DNA of 64,000 bases from Choristoneura fumiferana (GCF_025370935.1 NC_133482.1:14008973-14072972), one strand, 5' to 3'; shown: positions 21,920 through 34,622, counted from the stretch's first letter. Made by a program: numbers and translations. Notes: generated from the sequence alone by a model not told the origin.

Positions 21920-24784
21920 TTACTAAGCATAGCTACACATATTTCCGATAAATATACTTATAGTAATTTGTTTGAGATTCCTTAAAGAACTTTCATCCCC
22001 ATATTTTCAAGTAAATAGGTCGAAATTTGAAAGCGCCGGAACAAATGTTTTTTAGGGTTCCGTAGCTGAAAAGGAAAAAATGGAACCCTTATAGGATCAC
22101 TTTGCTGTCCGTCCGTCCGTCTGTCTGTCAAGACCCTTTATCTCCTAAACGCGCGGAGTATCGGTATCGAGTTGAAATTGAAACCGTAAACTCAGGTCAA
22201 TAGTCCCGAAAGCTGTGAAAAATCAAACTTCTAAGTCAAGGCAATCAAAAGCTACAGTCATTAAAAAGGTATTTCCATGTAAATAGCCTTAACAGAAAAA
22301 GTTATAGGGTACTTCCAGAAAAATAATTGTATTTTTTTCTATGTGTATCTGTTTTCTGTATCGATAACTATGTCTGGTGTACAATAAAGAGTCTTTGTAT
22401 TGTAGGTATTGTAAATAAGAAAAATCTGAAAATAATAATTTTTCATGTCTGACTGTCTATGTCAATAAGCCATCTAAAATGACCCCACATTGCGAACATT
22501 TTGCTTGAGCTTAGAAGGCTCTGCTAACACTGCATGATCTCCTCTACTAACATCACCTCTCGCAGGTAATTTTTTTTGAACAAATATCTATTTATCGCTT
22601 ATCACGTGCCCAAATGCCAAGTTTCATAAAGAACCATCGATTTATCTTCGACAATGACGATCTTTCATATAAACTTTCATCCCCTATTTCACCCCCTCAC
22701 AGGAAGAGTTTTAAAAAACGCGCGAATAAATATCTATTTATCTCTTATCACGTGCCCAAATGCCAAGTTTCATAAAGAACCATCGATTTATCTTCAACAA
22801 TGACGATCTTCCATATAAACTTTCCTCCCCTATTTCACCCCCTCAGAGGAAGAATTAAAAAAAACGCGCGAACAAATATCTATTTACTTCTTATCACGTG
22901 CCGAAATGGCAAGTTTATCATCGATAATGACGACCTTTCACCTTTTGAATTTTCATTCCCTATTCACCCCCTCGCAGGTCGAATTTTCAAAAAAGCTCAA
23001 ACAAATATCGATTTATTTCTTATTAAGTGCCTAAATGCCAAGTTTCATGGTTTTATCTTCGACAGCGACGAACTTCCACCTTATTAACTTTCATCCCCTA
23101 TTTCAACCCCTTAAAGCCTCCTTTTTGCGATAAAAGATAGCCTATAGTCTTTCCTAAGGTCTATTCTATCTCTGTACCAATTTCATCAAAATCGGTTCAG
23201 CGGTTTAGGCGTGAAAGCGTAACAGACAGACAGACAGACAGAGTTACTTTCGCATTTATAATATTAGTATTCTTATTAAGTGCCTAAATGCCAAGTCTCA
23301 TGGTTTTATCTTCGACAGCGACGAACTTCCACCTTATTAACTTTCATCCCCTATTTCAACCCCTTAAAGCCTCCTTTTCGCGATAAAAGATAGCCTATGT
23401 TCTTTCCCAAGGTCTATTCTATCTCTGTACCAAATTTCATCAAAATCGGTTCAGCGGTTTAGGCGTGAAAGCGTAACAGACAGACAGACAGACAGACAGA
23501 CAGAGTTACTTTCGCATTTATAATATTATAGTATGGATAGTATGGATTATAGGTAATTGTAACGTGTTTTTAGGTAGAGACATTATCTGCCAAATCTTGC
23601 GGCGCATTCTTTTTGGGAATGATGATTATGATCTTGCCTACTTACCTTGGTGTGCTCAAAAAGCTCTCATGAAAGACTCCTAGGCGACCTATATGCGAAA
23701 TTAACTCTTTATTTTAATCATTAAGCATAAAATCTATTAATTGGGCATTTCTTTCTACCGTTGTACCTTTGTGTCAGTTTTGTTACGAAAATTATCAAGA
23801 AACATCCTTAATATTTTGGGAACACACCTGGGGACGCTGTTCTAACAGCTCGGAATCATGGACTGAGTCTATATACCTCCCAAATTTGTTGAAATCGGAT
23901 AGATAAACTCAGGGTACAACGGTAGATAGAAATACCCAATTATGTCTCTACCGGTAAGATCCTCTTTACATTGATCCAGAAATCATTCTAGTAGCGATAC
24001 GAGACGAGATCACACTCCTGAGTATCCTGACGAGTTACACGAGATCGAGCGAGCACCGCAGTGTCATGCTACTGGAACCATTTTACTGACATAATGTAAG
24101 CGCAGCCTAAAAGACGACTATCGACATCGCACCTACCGAGCTAATAACAGGATGACGAATAGCACCATCCCTAGCGATGTATCACACGCAATCCCGGATG
24201 GCCTGGGGCCCTCGGCGTGATCGTGAGTTAATCAGCGCCCACTCCCCCCAGTCGCGGCCTTGCGGTCACCCTCTGCGTGCGCGCATCAGTTACAGATCAA
24301 CAAGTCACAGTATAAAAAAGGAGCAGTATTCCGTCTCGGCAGCGTCCTTGATATAATTACCTACGCCGGCTCGAAACGTGTAATAGGGCTGCCTACTCTA
24401 CTAACTGTCACTCTTCAGTTACGTATTTGATTTGATAATGTCACATGAAATTTAAAGTAGGGAAAGGATTAGGAGAGATTTAAAGAAGGACTAAGTAGTA
24501 TTTAACAAAAATGCATTTTACGTTATTTTATAATAACCACAAAACGTATTGTATTTTAAACGTTTTATTTGGCTTCATCACTACGTATATTTATTACCTA
24601 CAAATTAGCTACGGAGAAGTATTTGCGCCTCTTCTGGGATGTGATCCTTCTTTCTTTAGGTATTGTTGAATTGAAGATAAATTCGCATTCTGATAAATTA
24701 CTTCAATAGATACGTTTTTATTATATTATATTAGTTTAATTTAAACATCCGTACACCTAACAATACTGTTTATATCTTTGTGAC

Positions 24785-25795
24785 GGTGACCTGTCGTTTT
24801 GCCGAGTTTCATTACGCAGATTTTCGTTTCGCAGACAACTGTTGGCAGATTTTTCTTTTGGCCGAGCAACGTTTGGTATAATTTCGTTACGCCTATTATT
24901 CGTTTCGCCGAGTAGTCGGTAGGAAGAATAGCGATAAGCAGATTTACGTTTAGTAGATTGTTTGTTTCGTAATTGTTTCAGTTAACCGAACAACGTTTCG
25001 TCGAGACACGATAAGCAGAGTTATCACATGGCATTCATATTGTTAAGTAGATTTATTGTTCAGTCGATTTTTGTTTCGTAATCTGCGTAGATAAAATAGG
25101 ATTTTACTGAGTTGACTATATAAATACACTAGCTTTTATCAAAATGAAGTTAGGTGCGACGACGAGCGTTAGCGAGGAGGAGAGTTAGGTAGAATTGCGA
25201 CCAACAACGCACGAGCCGAGCGAGCGAAGCGAGCGTGCCGCGGTAGCGGCCGGCGAAGTGCCAGAACCGAACTGCTAGCATCGCGACTTGGTTTGTTTAA
25301 ACTCCAATGTAAAATAAATACAAATGATGGTCAAAAATACGTTTATTACTTGCGTTATACGTTTGAAACTTGTGAGGGTACATAAAAAAAACATAAAGAA
25401 TGCGCGGTCAGCACGGCGTGTAAAAATGCCAATAAGGCCATAGTGTAATCCACACATATTCACGGTATTGAATGCCAGTCCCCATGCGAAACGAAAAGAT
25501 GCGAAAAGTTGATATGCGCACTGAATAATAGTTCAACCGTTACAAAAGCGAAAGGTTGTTCGACCAAATGTGCAAAATGTGTAGTGATTAATAGGCTAAA
25601 CGAATTTCTGTAAATAGTTGTACGGCTTACTGACTCATATGCCAAGTAAATAGTCTGCTAAAGGTTGAGTTACGAAACGTTAGTCTGCGAAACAATACAT
25701 CTGCGTACAAATTCATCGGCGTACCGTTACTCGGCGAAACGTTGTCTGCCAATCAATAATCTGCCTAAAAATAGTCGGCGAATCATTAGGTAACC
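24785..25795. mobile_element. Foldback DNA transposon with 9-bp target duplication, copy 2
   Basis: The same element as 12220-13227, with CTTTGTGAC at 24776-24784 and 25796-25804. Ends GGTGACCTG and GGTTACCTA (reverse complement). Confidence 0.75.
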
Positions 25796-26669
25796 CTTTG
25801 TGACATATTAAGGTACGTAATAAATGTGCGTCAGTCCGTGTAACCGCGGAGCACTCGCGACTAATGGTTGCCGAGGTATGCTGAGAATTCGTGGTGCGTA
25901 GGTATAACTCGCGTTCCGGCCGTTTGTATGAAGACGGTGTACTGCTCCTTTTTATACTGTGAACAAGTGATGAGCGGTAGCAGAGCATGACAACCGTCAA
26001 CCACCCATCACTATTATAGTGGTTCAATTTCGTCGTTAGTCTACTTGTTTAGGCTGCGTTTGATCCTATCCTCGCACAGCACAGCTCTAGTGGAAACAGC
26101 TAAGCGAGTTAAATTAAGCCTTTCTATTGGTTCATGAAAAAACACATTCCCCGCAACACACCCTCGCACATCTGAGAGAGAGAAAGAGAGAGAGAGAAAG
26201 AGAAAAATTTATTTACACATATTCGATACACATAAAAATACATTAGATGGAAAAAAATAAAAATAACATTGAATAGTATAAAGTGGACCCCACTCAGCAT
26301 AATGTTACGGCAAGCCGCAACACTGTTTTTCAGTGGTACCCATCTCTGGTGGAAACACAGATTTAGAACCCGGAATATGTTATTATGCAGAACCCGCAGC
26401 TTCCACATGAAACAATACATCTGTGTATATCACACAGGCTCACTCAACCATCACAAACGCCGCACATGCAACATTTTTGTCTTTTTACGAGTTCACTCTC
26501 AAAGCCACCACCAACACCCAAGCACAGAGCATTGTGATTGTCTATGTCTCTGTACCGAGCGCAGCAGTGGGTGAAACCTCAAACAAGGTTTGTGGAATAT
26601 TACCTCTAAAGATCTATCCCAAGAGTCATGGTATGGTAAGAAAAAACATTTTGATGGGAACTAAATAAT

Positions 26670-26836
26670 TTACCATGCACAGGACTTATCACGTTAACAC
26701 AGACAAGTAAAATTTACCTCGACGTTTCAGCAACATTACAGTGGCCGTGGTCATGAGTAGGCCACTGTAATGTTGCCGAAACGTCAAGGTAAATATTACT
26801 TGTGTGTGTTAACGTGATAAGTCCTGTGCGTGGTAT
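26670..26836. mobile_element. Palindromic MITE, copy 2
   Basis: Counterpart of 14098-14262. The arms differ by a few substitutions from copy 1 (for example ACAGACAAGTAAAATT versus ACACAAAAGTAATATT), which is more than expected from sequencing error alone. Confidence 0.7.
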
Positions 26837-27589
26837 TTTGACTATGAGTGAAAATCACGAAAGTTTAAGAAATTATACTAAATAATTTATTTGCTATGTT
26901 ATTAACAGTAGAGTAGTCATCAATAATAATGAAAATATATGCTTTTTCAAATACCTACAAAGTTATGCAAGGAACTTCTTAGCGGCGATTTTATTTTTGG
27001 GCAGCATTAGATCCGAAATTTGACAATCTCCTTTAGTATGGATATGTAAATTGGATGATGATACATTACTTTCGTAAAGGAACCCTATGGTCCGATTCGG
27101 ATGTCTCCAGTGAAAGTGCAACTCCTTAAGGGTAAATGGCATAAGTACAGTCAACAAAAAGTACAGTAAGCAAGAAAAGCACTTGTAATAAAATCAGAAT
27201 AGTTCCAGCATCCATTGTTTCTTTTAGACAGGATCGCCTATTTTTTATGTTTGATCTTTATCACTGTTAAGTTTAAATAAATAATAAAGCAATACTTAGT
27301 ACTCAGACCATTGGTGACCTTTTAACAGTCAAACAAAAACAAATAGCACTGTATGAGTCAAACTACTTTTTCCTTGCTGTTTGATGTTTGACATTAGATA
27401 ATAATACTTTATTTCTTCTATCTTATCACTCTGTCAATATTACATCCCTGATAAGGTTGCTGCTTGTTGACAGTTGCAGCATAGGGTTGCCACTATTGGA
27501 AAAAAAGTATTTCATTCAAAATCTTAACAAAATAAGGAATCATGCTAAATTTGATTCTGTCTCTGTTTATTCAGACTAAACTAACAAAG

Positions 27590-27943
27590 CCTGTGTGAAG
27601 TTAGCACCCGACATTGGAAAAATATATATTTTTTTTATTTTATTCTCATAGATGTTGGTATGTAGTTGACTGTTATACAATTTTTTTCGTTTGTAGTAGC
27701 TCTAAAAAAAAATTACAGGACTTTGAAAAAAACTCATCCCCCCATTTCATCGACCCTCAAATTGAGTCATTGATTCTGAAAGAGAATCGTTTGTAGTTGA
27801 TTGTAGTAGAAAACATTTCATTTGCAGTGAAAAAAAAATTTTTTTTTTTCTCTCAAGTAAACTGCACCTATACTTGTAGCACCCGACTTTGGATAATCTC
27901 ATTGTTTTTTCATGATTCTCATAGATTTTGATATGTAGTTAAG
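27590..27943. other. ~354-bp block present only in copy 2
   Basis: Copy 1 reads ...CTAACAAAGACAGCATC continuously at about 15010, whereas copy 2 has 354 extra bases bounded by AAG on both sides (27587-27589, 27941-27943). The block is AT-rich with several poly-T/poly-A runs. It includes two related internal segments beginning GCACCCGACATTGG and GCACCCGACTTTGG, each followed by TCTCATAGAT and TATGTAGTT. It fits a polymorphic insertion or an internal tandem repeat; no transposon ends are recognised. Confidence 0.7.
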
Positions 27944-29331
27944 ACAGCATCACAGATATCTGTCATATAAAATTTATCAATGAGAGGCGAAACAGGCACT
28001 TGATCTCATTTATTTTTCCATGTGTATTTGTTATTGTTTTTGGCTTTCGACTGTGTTCAAGTCACAGTTAAAATATAAAATGCATTTGCATTAGGGATGA
28101 AGATGAAAGTATAATATTTTTCATGCAGAATAGATTATTTTTCTACACTATAGAGTACAATTTACTAAAATATAGAATGATGCTAAAAATTATAGAATAG
28201 GTGTAAACCCTACAGTAGCATCACATAAGATTAAATAATATTTTGTCAACAAATCTGGAGAGATTCTAGTAGTATCTGCTATTATGCTAAGTACACATCC
28301 AAGTGCACATGCACTGCCTCACAGGAACATAACATTACTTTAAGAGATCCGTAAGTTGATCTTGTGTTCTTGAACAGAAAATTTACAATTAAAAGTTACA
28401 GAATGAGTAGTGTGCAGACCAAAAAATTAGACCATATTCAACGGTAGTAAACACAAAAGATTGACTGGAAAAAGTTCATCAACTGGACAACCTGTATGTT
28501 TAATTTTCATGTCACAACAGAAAAGTTTGATACTAATTTTAACTACTGGCATTAGTGTCCAATTTTTGAACTCCATCTGTATCTTGTGATTTACTATACA
28601 CAAGTAGGTACTATACCAGTCTTATTGGAAAAAACACACTTACACACTTAAGGGTGGATTATGTTTTATAGTTCTACTTGTTTTGTTAACTACTATTTAA
28701 TTGTAAATTGTGTGATGAAGATCTATTAGTCTGAAATTATTAATTTATTTGGAATAAACTCCTTTTAATGCATAGGCAGAGATCCGAATATGTTAACATT
28801 TTGTTTTTCATTTGTGGAATTGGAATTGTATGAGACAGTTGAGACTAGAAATAAAGTTGTTTATTTCATTTCTCACAAATAAAATTTTCTTCTCTGTCTT
28901 TCTTTCTTCCTTGTCTTCTTTTCATTGAAGATATTTTACAAATTTGTATGCTGAGTTTCCTTCTTTTACATTGAAGTATCTAAATGTAATGGTGAATATC
29001 AAACAGACTGAATAAATCTAGTTGGATATTTTCAATGTACAAGCTTTTCACATTGGACCTTCAAAATAAATTCAAATTCGAATCCTGCTACATTTTTCCT
29101 TGACAATTAACACTTGCTATCTCTCAATAAGTAATTCAAACACATTTAACAAAGCAAACAAATGTTTGCTGATAACATGCCGGCAGTTCGATTACACAAA
29201 TACCTATAAACAAAGTATTTGTAGTACGTACACAACACCGCACCAACTGAACTGATCGTGTGCAATCAGTAACTCTTAACTTAAACCAACCCTTTTAATG
29301 CTTGTACCGTCTACCGAACCCGAAAACTCAC

Positions 29332-29441
29332 CTGGGAATACAGTTCGAAGGCGTCCTGTCCACTTCCCAGGCAGCAAAAAGCTTCATGGGAACAGGTTTC
29401 GATGTATTAGTCATCTTTTCAGATTTATTTTTCTCCGTCAT
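29332..29441 (-). CDS. PACS: PACS (phosphofurin acidic cluster sorting protein), first coding exon, copy 2
   Basis: Same exon as 16403-16512: ATG 29441, 36 codons plus two bases, and donor GTGAGT at the end of CCCAG. The conserved WEVDR motif and the flanking residues are unchanged. If the duplication is only an assembly artefact, there is a single PACS gene with this exon. If the duplication is real, the gene would have two equivalent first exons and promoters in tandem. Later exons are not visible between the two copies. Confidence 0.85.
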
Positions 29442-29938
29442 CTTAGAATCTGAACCACACAACAAAGTAAAACTTTTCACAGCACACCACTTGTTTAAGT
29501 TTTGACTGGCATTGTTATTTGATCACTAAACACAGCACTGGATTCATGTTTTATTGAAGCAGAGGACGAGCGCGATTCAGTCCCCGATGCAAACACAACA
29601 ATACTCTCGGTCGTTTCGATCAAGCACGGCGCGGTAGATAGAAACGTAGAACGTACTACGACGTCTCGTCTCCAAACCCAAAGCTAACGAGGGCGTTCGA
29701 TACGTTTGACAGCTAACGCTGTGTTGCCATTAACAAGTATTCCATTTAATTACCCTTTTTATTCTCCGCTCAGGGAATAGGGAATATTACGCAAAGCTCT
29801 GCGCAGGGGGCGACACTAGCGCAAACCGCTGTGACAACGTCAGTTCTCTTTATATTTTGTCGCCATGACGGAACTTGACCAAAAATGATTAGTGCCTATA
29901 GAAATCATGACATATGTCGCGAACGCTCGTCATTATGG

Positions 29939-30127
29939 GAAACTAGCTGTTGCCCGCGGCTTCGCCCACGTTGTTTTTTTTTCTGTATTTTCTTCCATGA
30001 AAACCTTCTCCTGACAGTAATGAACACAACAAAAACAGAATTAGCGAAATCGGACCAGTCGTTCCCGACTTTTGCGCTTAGCCACACATTTTACGATTCA
30101 TTTTTATTTTTTAATATATATAGATTA
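29939..30127 (+). repeat. Short lepidopteran TAGCTGTTGCCCGCG-type element, copy 2
   Basis: Counterpart of 17007-17180 with the intact GTTGCCCGCGGCTTCGCCC start. Confidence 0.65.
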
Positions 30128-30277
30128 TGTAACTGCAGTGATAGAGTTATTTATGAAAATGACAGGCGTCGTAATAGAATGAGGTAAAGATGTTTGAATC
30201 TTATCTGATCGTTAGGGGTCCTTGCGGATACACTTCGACCCGTAGGGATCTTTTGTGTAATTACCCCTCCTTCGCAT

Positions 30278-31446
30278 TTACTCTATTGCCTTTATCTCAT
30301 CGTCCATAAATTGAATGATTTGACGTAGCGGTAGTGCCTTAAAGTCTCCTGGTGTGGGGTAACCGTCGCCAAAGAGTCTCATTCTTAATCTGGCGAGGGC
30401 GTCACATTCACACATAATGTGTTCCATTGTTTCGTCTTCCTCGCCACATATTCTACAAACTTCATTGTCCTGTACTCCCATCTTTACTAGTATGTGTTTA
30501 GTATCGAAATGACCTGTAAATGCGCCGACGAAATGTCGGAGTTGTTTCCTACTGAGTGTCCAGAGTTTTTTAGTCCAGCTTGTTTCATACATACATATTG
30601 TTTCAGCTTGTTTCGTACATTTTCGTTGAATCGTTTTGAATGCTTTAGACCTTCCAGTGTTTTCCACTCTTGTTGGTGTTTAAGTCTGGTGTTGTCGTTT
30701 ATGGCATTCTTTATGGTTCCCTGTGAAAGTCCCACATACGGTTCGGGCCCTATGTTTTTGTTCATTGACCCTACCCTTGCTAGCTCATCTGCTTTTTCAT
30801 TTCCGATGAAGCCTTTGTGTCCTGGGATCCAAATCAGTCTCACTTTGTTGCGTCTGCCAAGCTTGTTTAATGCTTGTACTCCATTATACTGCTCTGTAGT
30901 TTGGCACAACAAATGTAAATTAAAAATGTAACTCTTAACAGAAAAAAAAATCTATCTATTTATCTTATAGATCAGTCTTGAGTCAACCTTTGGCGATGTG
31001 AGTGCCTTTAGAGCTGCTTGACTGTCACTGAGTATATAGATGGTTTTTTCCTTTACCTTCCTATCTATATTCTCCTGTGCACAGGAGATAATTGCATACG
31101 TCTCTGCTTGAAAGACGGTTGCATAATTTCCCATGCTTACGCTACTGTTGAAGTCCTTGGCATGAATGCCGGCTCCTGTACCGGATTTCATTTTAGATCC
31201 ATCCGTATACCATGAATTTTCACTGCTTTCCAGCAGTGTCAGTCCTTCTGCCCATTCAGCCCTTGTGGGAACATGAACCTTGAAGTTCCTTCGGAATATG
31301 TACTTTGGTTGCATTTTGTCGCAACCCATCGCCGTTATACTATCAAGATATTTGTTTTGTTCCATTTTAGTGTGCTTCGTCCTCGGAGCGGAATCGTACC
31401 ACAGGCCGTACATGGATTCAAAGATGGTTACATTAATTTGGAACAT
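30278..31446 (-). pseudogene. LINE 3' end: RNase H domain and CCHC-like knuckle, copy 2
   Basis: Three open pieces on the minus strand (31446-30952, 30912-30487 and 30667-30278) together encode the end of an I-superfamily-like LINE polyprotein. RNase H signatures appear in order: WYTDGSK, FQAETYAI, YILSDSQAALKAL and IWIPGHKG...GNEKADELA (catalytic D, E, D and the final D region). They are followed by a cysteine motif CRICGEEDETMEHIMCEC. A ~50-bp AT-rich disruption around 30905-30960 splits the RNase H, and a frameshift near 30560-30590 splits the C-terminus. The upstream RT is absent, so this is a dead 5'-truncated copy. The exact clade (R1, LOA or I) is not decidable here. Confidence 0.8.
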
Positions 31447-31896
31447 TGAATGAATATTTTTTTGTCACAATTCATGAATTCCATGGATTAAGGTTGTCAG
31501 TATACATTTCAGGGGAAATGTAGGGGGATACATAAATATTGCACATTAGAGGCATACATGTTTCTGTCAGGTTCGGTGGATACCATGTTTGTCACATTCT
31601 ATGGCTACTTAATTATGGCATCCGCAGGGATACATAATTTTGTAAGATTAACTTGGATACCTCTCTTTATAGTTGACTGTACATATATTTACCTACTTTG
31701 AGGGTAAACCAAGAATACTGGCAACATAAACCATGTTTGCACACGTCACAACTAGATGGCGCTCGTAATAATGCGTTCAAGTTAATGAGAATATTATGAA
31801 TGAAATAATTTCAGCACGTTCCAAATATGAAAAACATGATCAATTAAAAAAAAAACTTGGTAAGTTTTGGATATCCCTTTTATTGAGTCAGTCTTA

Positions 31897-31945
31897 AGCC
31901 GCATTCACATTTATCTGTCTTGTTGTGTTGTGATGTGATGCACTG

Positions 31946-31979
<34 letters not shown>

Positions 31980-32023
31980 CCTTGTGATACGACACAACAC
32001 GACAGATAAATGTGATTGCGGCT
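31897..32023. mobile_element. PIF/Harbinger-type MITE with (CT)n core, copy 2
   Basis: Ends AGCCGCATTCACATTTATCT and AGATAAATGTGATTGCGGCT, TTA at 31894-31896 and 32024-32026, (CT)n microsatellite at about 31946-31976. The arms are more perfect than in copy 1. Confidence 0.75.
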
Positions 32024-32335
32024 TTATTCCATTATTTTTAAGATCGTGGCTGGCTAGAAAAGTATTTTGACGCCTTTAGTATGAAGAAATATTTCGCAAC
32101 CCCCTCCCCGTTTTTTTTTTTCATGTTATTATGTGACAAATATAACTTAGCTTTAACATTTTCTTAATAAATATTTTTAAACAAACCAGGGGGTCGCCAC
32201 TCACAGGTTGAACAACACTGGGCTAGAGGATAGTGTGTACCTACCTACAACGAAAGATTTGGTCTTATTTATTTATTGAAAATACAAACTGAAACATAGA
32301 TGCACAGAAAAAAACAGAAAAATAAGACCATCACT

Positions 32336-32508
32336 GGGAATCGAACCCAGGTCCTCGGTAATCCGTACCGCGTGCTATACTGCTACACCACTGATGGTCA
32401 ACCACCAGTTGTCCATCCAGTTGTCATTGGTTGTTGACCATCAGTGGTGTAGCCGTATAGCACGCGGTACGGATTACCGAGGACCTGGGTTCGATTCCCA
32501 GTGATGGT
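32336..32508. mobile_element. Head-to-head pair of tRNA-derived SINEs, copy 2
   Basis: The tRNA-like heads at 32336-32399 (minus) and 32436-32508 (plus) are separated by ~36 bp. The SINE body continues outward on both sides (about 32270-32335 and 32509-32640), so the whole unit forms a hairpin with ~125-bp arms. Box B is GGGTTCGATTCCC. Not called a tRNA gene: the anticodon arm is poor, and the same head recurs as part of longer repeats at 40172 and 50358. Confidence 0.8.
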
Positions 32509-32668
32509 TTTATTTTTCTGTTTTTTCTGTGCATCTATGTTTCAGTTTGTATTTTCAATTTCGGTTTTACGGGATGACCGTAAAAGTAAAAATTTGGAAT
32601 TGAAATAAAAAATACAAAAAGATTCCAAAAAACCAATCTTATTTATTTATTGCAAATTAGGCACCACC

Positions 32669-32723
32669 TTAGAGCAACGCGGGCTGCCTACGGAATTCCG
32701 GTAGAAAGCCCGCGTTGCTCTAA
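32669..32723. repeat. Perfect 17-bp hairpin at the duplication edge
   Basis: TTAGAGCAACGCGGGCT (32669-32685) is exactly complementary to 32707-32723 with a 21-base loop. Copy 1 of the duplication stops in an N gap at the point that corresponds to the start of this hairpin. A second small hairpin (ACAGAACAATAA...TTATTGTTCTGT) follows at about 32731-32766. Confidence 0.8.
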
Positions 32724-32769
32724 GAGCACCACAGAACAATAAAAAAAAACTTTGTTATTGTTCTGTTTG

Positions 32770-34229
32770 GCGCAGAGATCAAGTCAGGTGCAGCATAATT
32801 AAAGGTGCGACCGAAATCCTAAAAATAAACGTTAGACCTCTGGATTGAATTCTGACTTCATTACCAGTAACGGGCAACAGGAAGACTTAGTACTATTAGC
32901 AGTCTGTTCTTAGTAGTTACAGTTAGCCAACAGAGATCACACCTCAGCTTCAGCCTTTAGCTAAAGCAGATTTCCAACAGCATTTACTATGGCCTGCATT
33001 TACTGGGGCCTTTTAAGGGCGAATAATCGATCTAGCTCGGCCAGTCTGGGAAAACGAGAACTTTCAAAATATAATTTTTTAAATTTATAATTTTGATAGG
33101 TCTGTTATAACAGTTCAAATATGCATCGAACGCGATTTAGTCCTTTTATTTTCCTTTGTTTTTTAAATAAAAAACCTATCTTCTAATCTAAAATCATGAG
33201 ATCAAGATTTCACAAAAACTTTATTTCGTAAAACAAAATAAAAACTTAAACACACTTCTAGAAGACTAAACCTATTCGAGTAGCAAGTGTAAACAAAAGT
33301 TGTAATTTATTTATCGCTTATTCTAAGTACTCTTAATGGAATGTAAACTCTAATCACTTATGTACTTAGTTCTAATAGTACAATTTAAATGAAATTTACA
33401 ACGTCATAATAAAATAGGTATACAACAAAAGATTGTAAGTATAAAATTGTAAAAATGTAAAAGTTTTAACACAAATCATAGTTATAATAAAGTACTTAAG
33501 TACATAAATTGGCCAAAAGGGGATGGTACAAAAAATACATAGAAATAATTATTTCAAGCCCTAAAAAACTTTGTGTGAGCTATTAAAATTATGCTGCACA
33601 TATTTAATAAGCAATACAATATGTACAAACATGAAAAATAATGGCACAATTAAATTAGGTAAATCAATCACAAAGACGTATAAAAACTTCGGAGATTTTC
33701 ATGTAATCACAGTTTTAATGAATGAAATAAACATTTTAATCAAGTCAAGGACCTTCTTTTAATATATAAAGAAATCTCCACATCTTTCAGTGTATTTTAA
33801 CGATAGAAGCTTTCGAATCTGTCCATATACGACGAAGTGCGAAATTCGGACTTCGTATCTTGCCGTCGCGCTGACGCTAATATTATTTAATACGAGTGAG
33901 AGGGACAGCACGATACGAAATTCGGATTTCGTAATAGCGCCCCTGGATACACTAGGGACGGTTGCAGACAGAGATTAGGGGAACAAGATTAATAAAAGTT
34001 TGTTAAGTAAATGCAATCTAAATTCAATGGTATAAAAGCAAAACAAAAAACCTTTTCGAGACAGGGTACAAGTACTTTTTTTAGTTGTTTCAAATTCGAA
34101 ACTTGTTCGACATTTGCATCCGCATTAGCTCTGCATTGATTTTAAGCGGATGCGGATTTAAATTTACTGTGGATGCTCCGCTGTTGCGGATGCGAATATA
34201 TCCGCAACACCCCTGGTTTGGGGAGACCC
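32770..34229. other. AT-rich intergenic sequence
   Basis: No supported exon. Around 33805-33935 there is a repeat-like stretch with two GATACGAAATTCG/GAAATTCGGACTTCG motifs, resembling a decayed MITE. An AATAAA on the minus strand near 33222 could belong to an unseen transcript. Confidence 0.4.
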
Positions 34230-34232
34230 TTA

Positions 34233-34622
34233 GGCTAGGTTCACACGGTGCAATTTTTCCCGTATACCGTACACGAGATTTTATCGAATATCGTAATGAC
34301 AACAAAATTTGTATGGCAACTTTAAAAATCGTTCACACGGCATCTATGCGGGAAAATCTCGTATTCGAGACATATTTTTTACCGTATACCGTAGGGTCTT
34401 ACCAGGAATGCGAGATTCTCGAAACGATTTTATCGAATGCGATGCTCAGTGGCGCTTGTTTTCTCGTTGGTTTCTCGTATACGAGACGTGCGCGGGGCGG
34501 GGCGCGGGGCGCATACTTGAAAAAATCGAATGGACCTCGCACCGTGTGAACAGCCGTCTCGTATACGGTAAAACCGCATGCGAGAAAACATCGACTCGAA
34601 TAGTCGCCGTGTGAACCTAGCC
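34233..34622. mobile_element. 390-bp PIF/Harbinger-type MITE
   Basis: Terminal inverted repeats GGCTAGGTTCACACGG and CCGTGTGAACCTAGCC, with TTA on both sides (34230-34232, 34623-34625). This is the TWA target rule and the G-rich start typical of PIF/Harbinger. The interior has many self-complementary CTCGTATACGAG and CGTATACCGTA pieces and no transposase. It lies just beyond the GSTZ 3' end. Confidence 0.8.

Larger units (their letters stand above)
20371..32668. repeat. Copy 2 of the ~12-kb direct duplication
   Basis: Collinear with 7826-19692. Unlike copy 1 it continues without a gap into the unique GSTZ region at its right end. It carries an extra ~354 bp at 27590-27943 and about 28 bp near 22332. 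Most one-base differences restore reading frames in this copy in the 29.8-31.4 kb part, but its RTE part has frame breaks that copy 1 lacks. Confidence 0.95.

Noticed and set aside
7826..32668. True tandem gene duplication of PACS
   Set aside because: Both inner borders are N gaps and the copies share all insertions; artefact judged more likely, though not proved.
34085..34549. 154-codon plus-strand ORF
   Set aside because: Its second half lies inside a terminal-inverted-repeat MITE and it has no family features; the frame crosses the transposon border.
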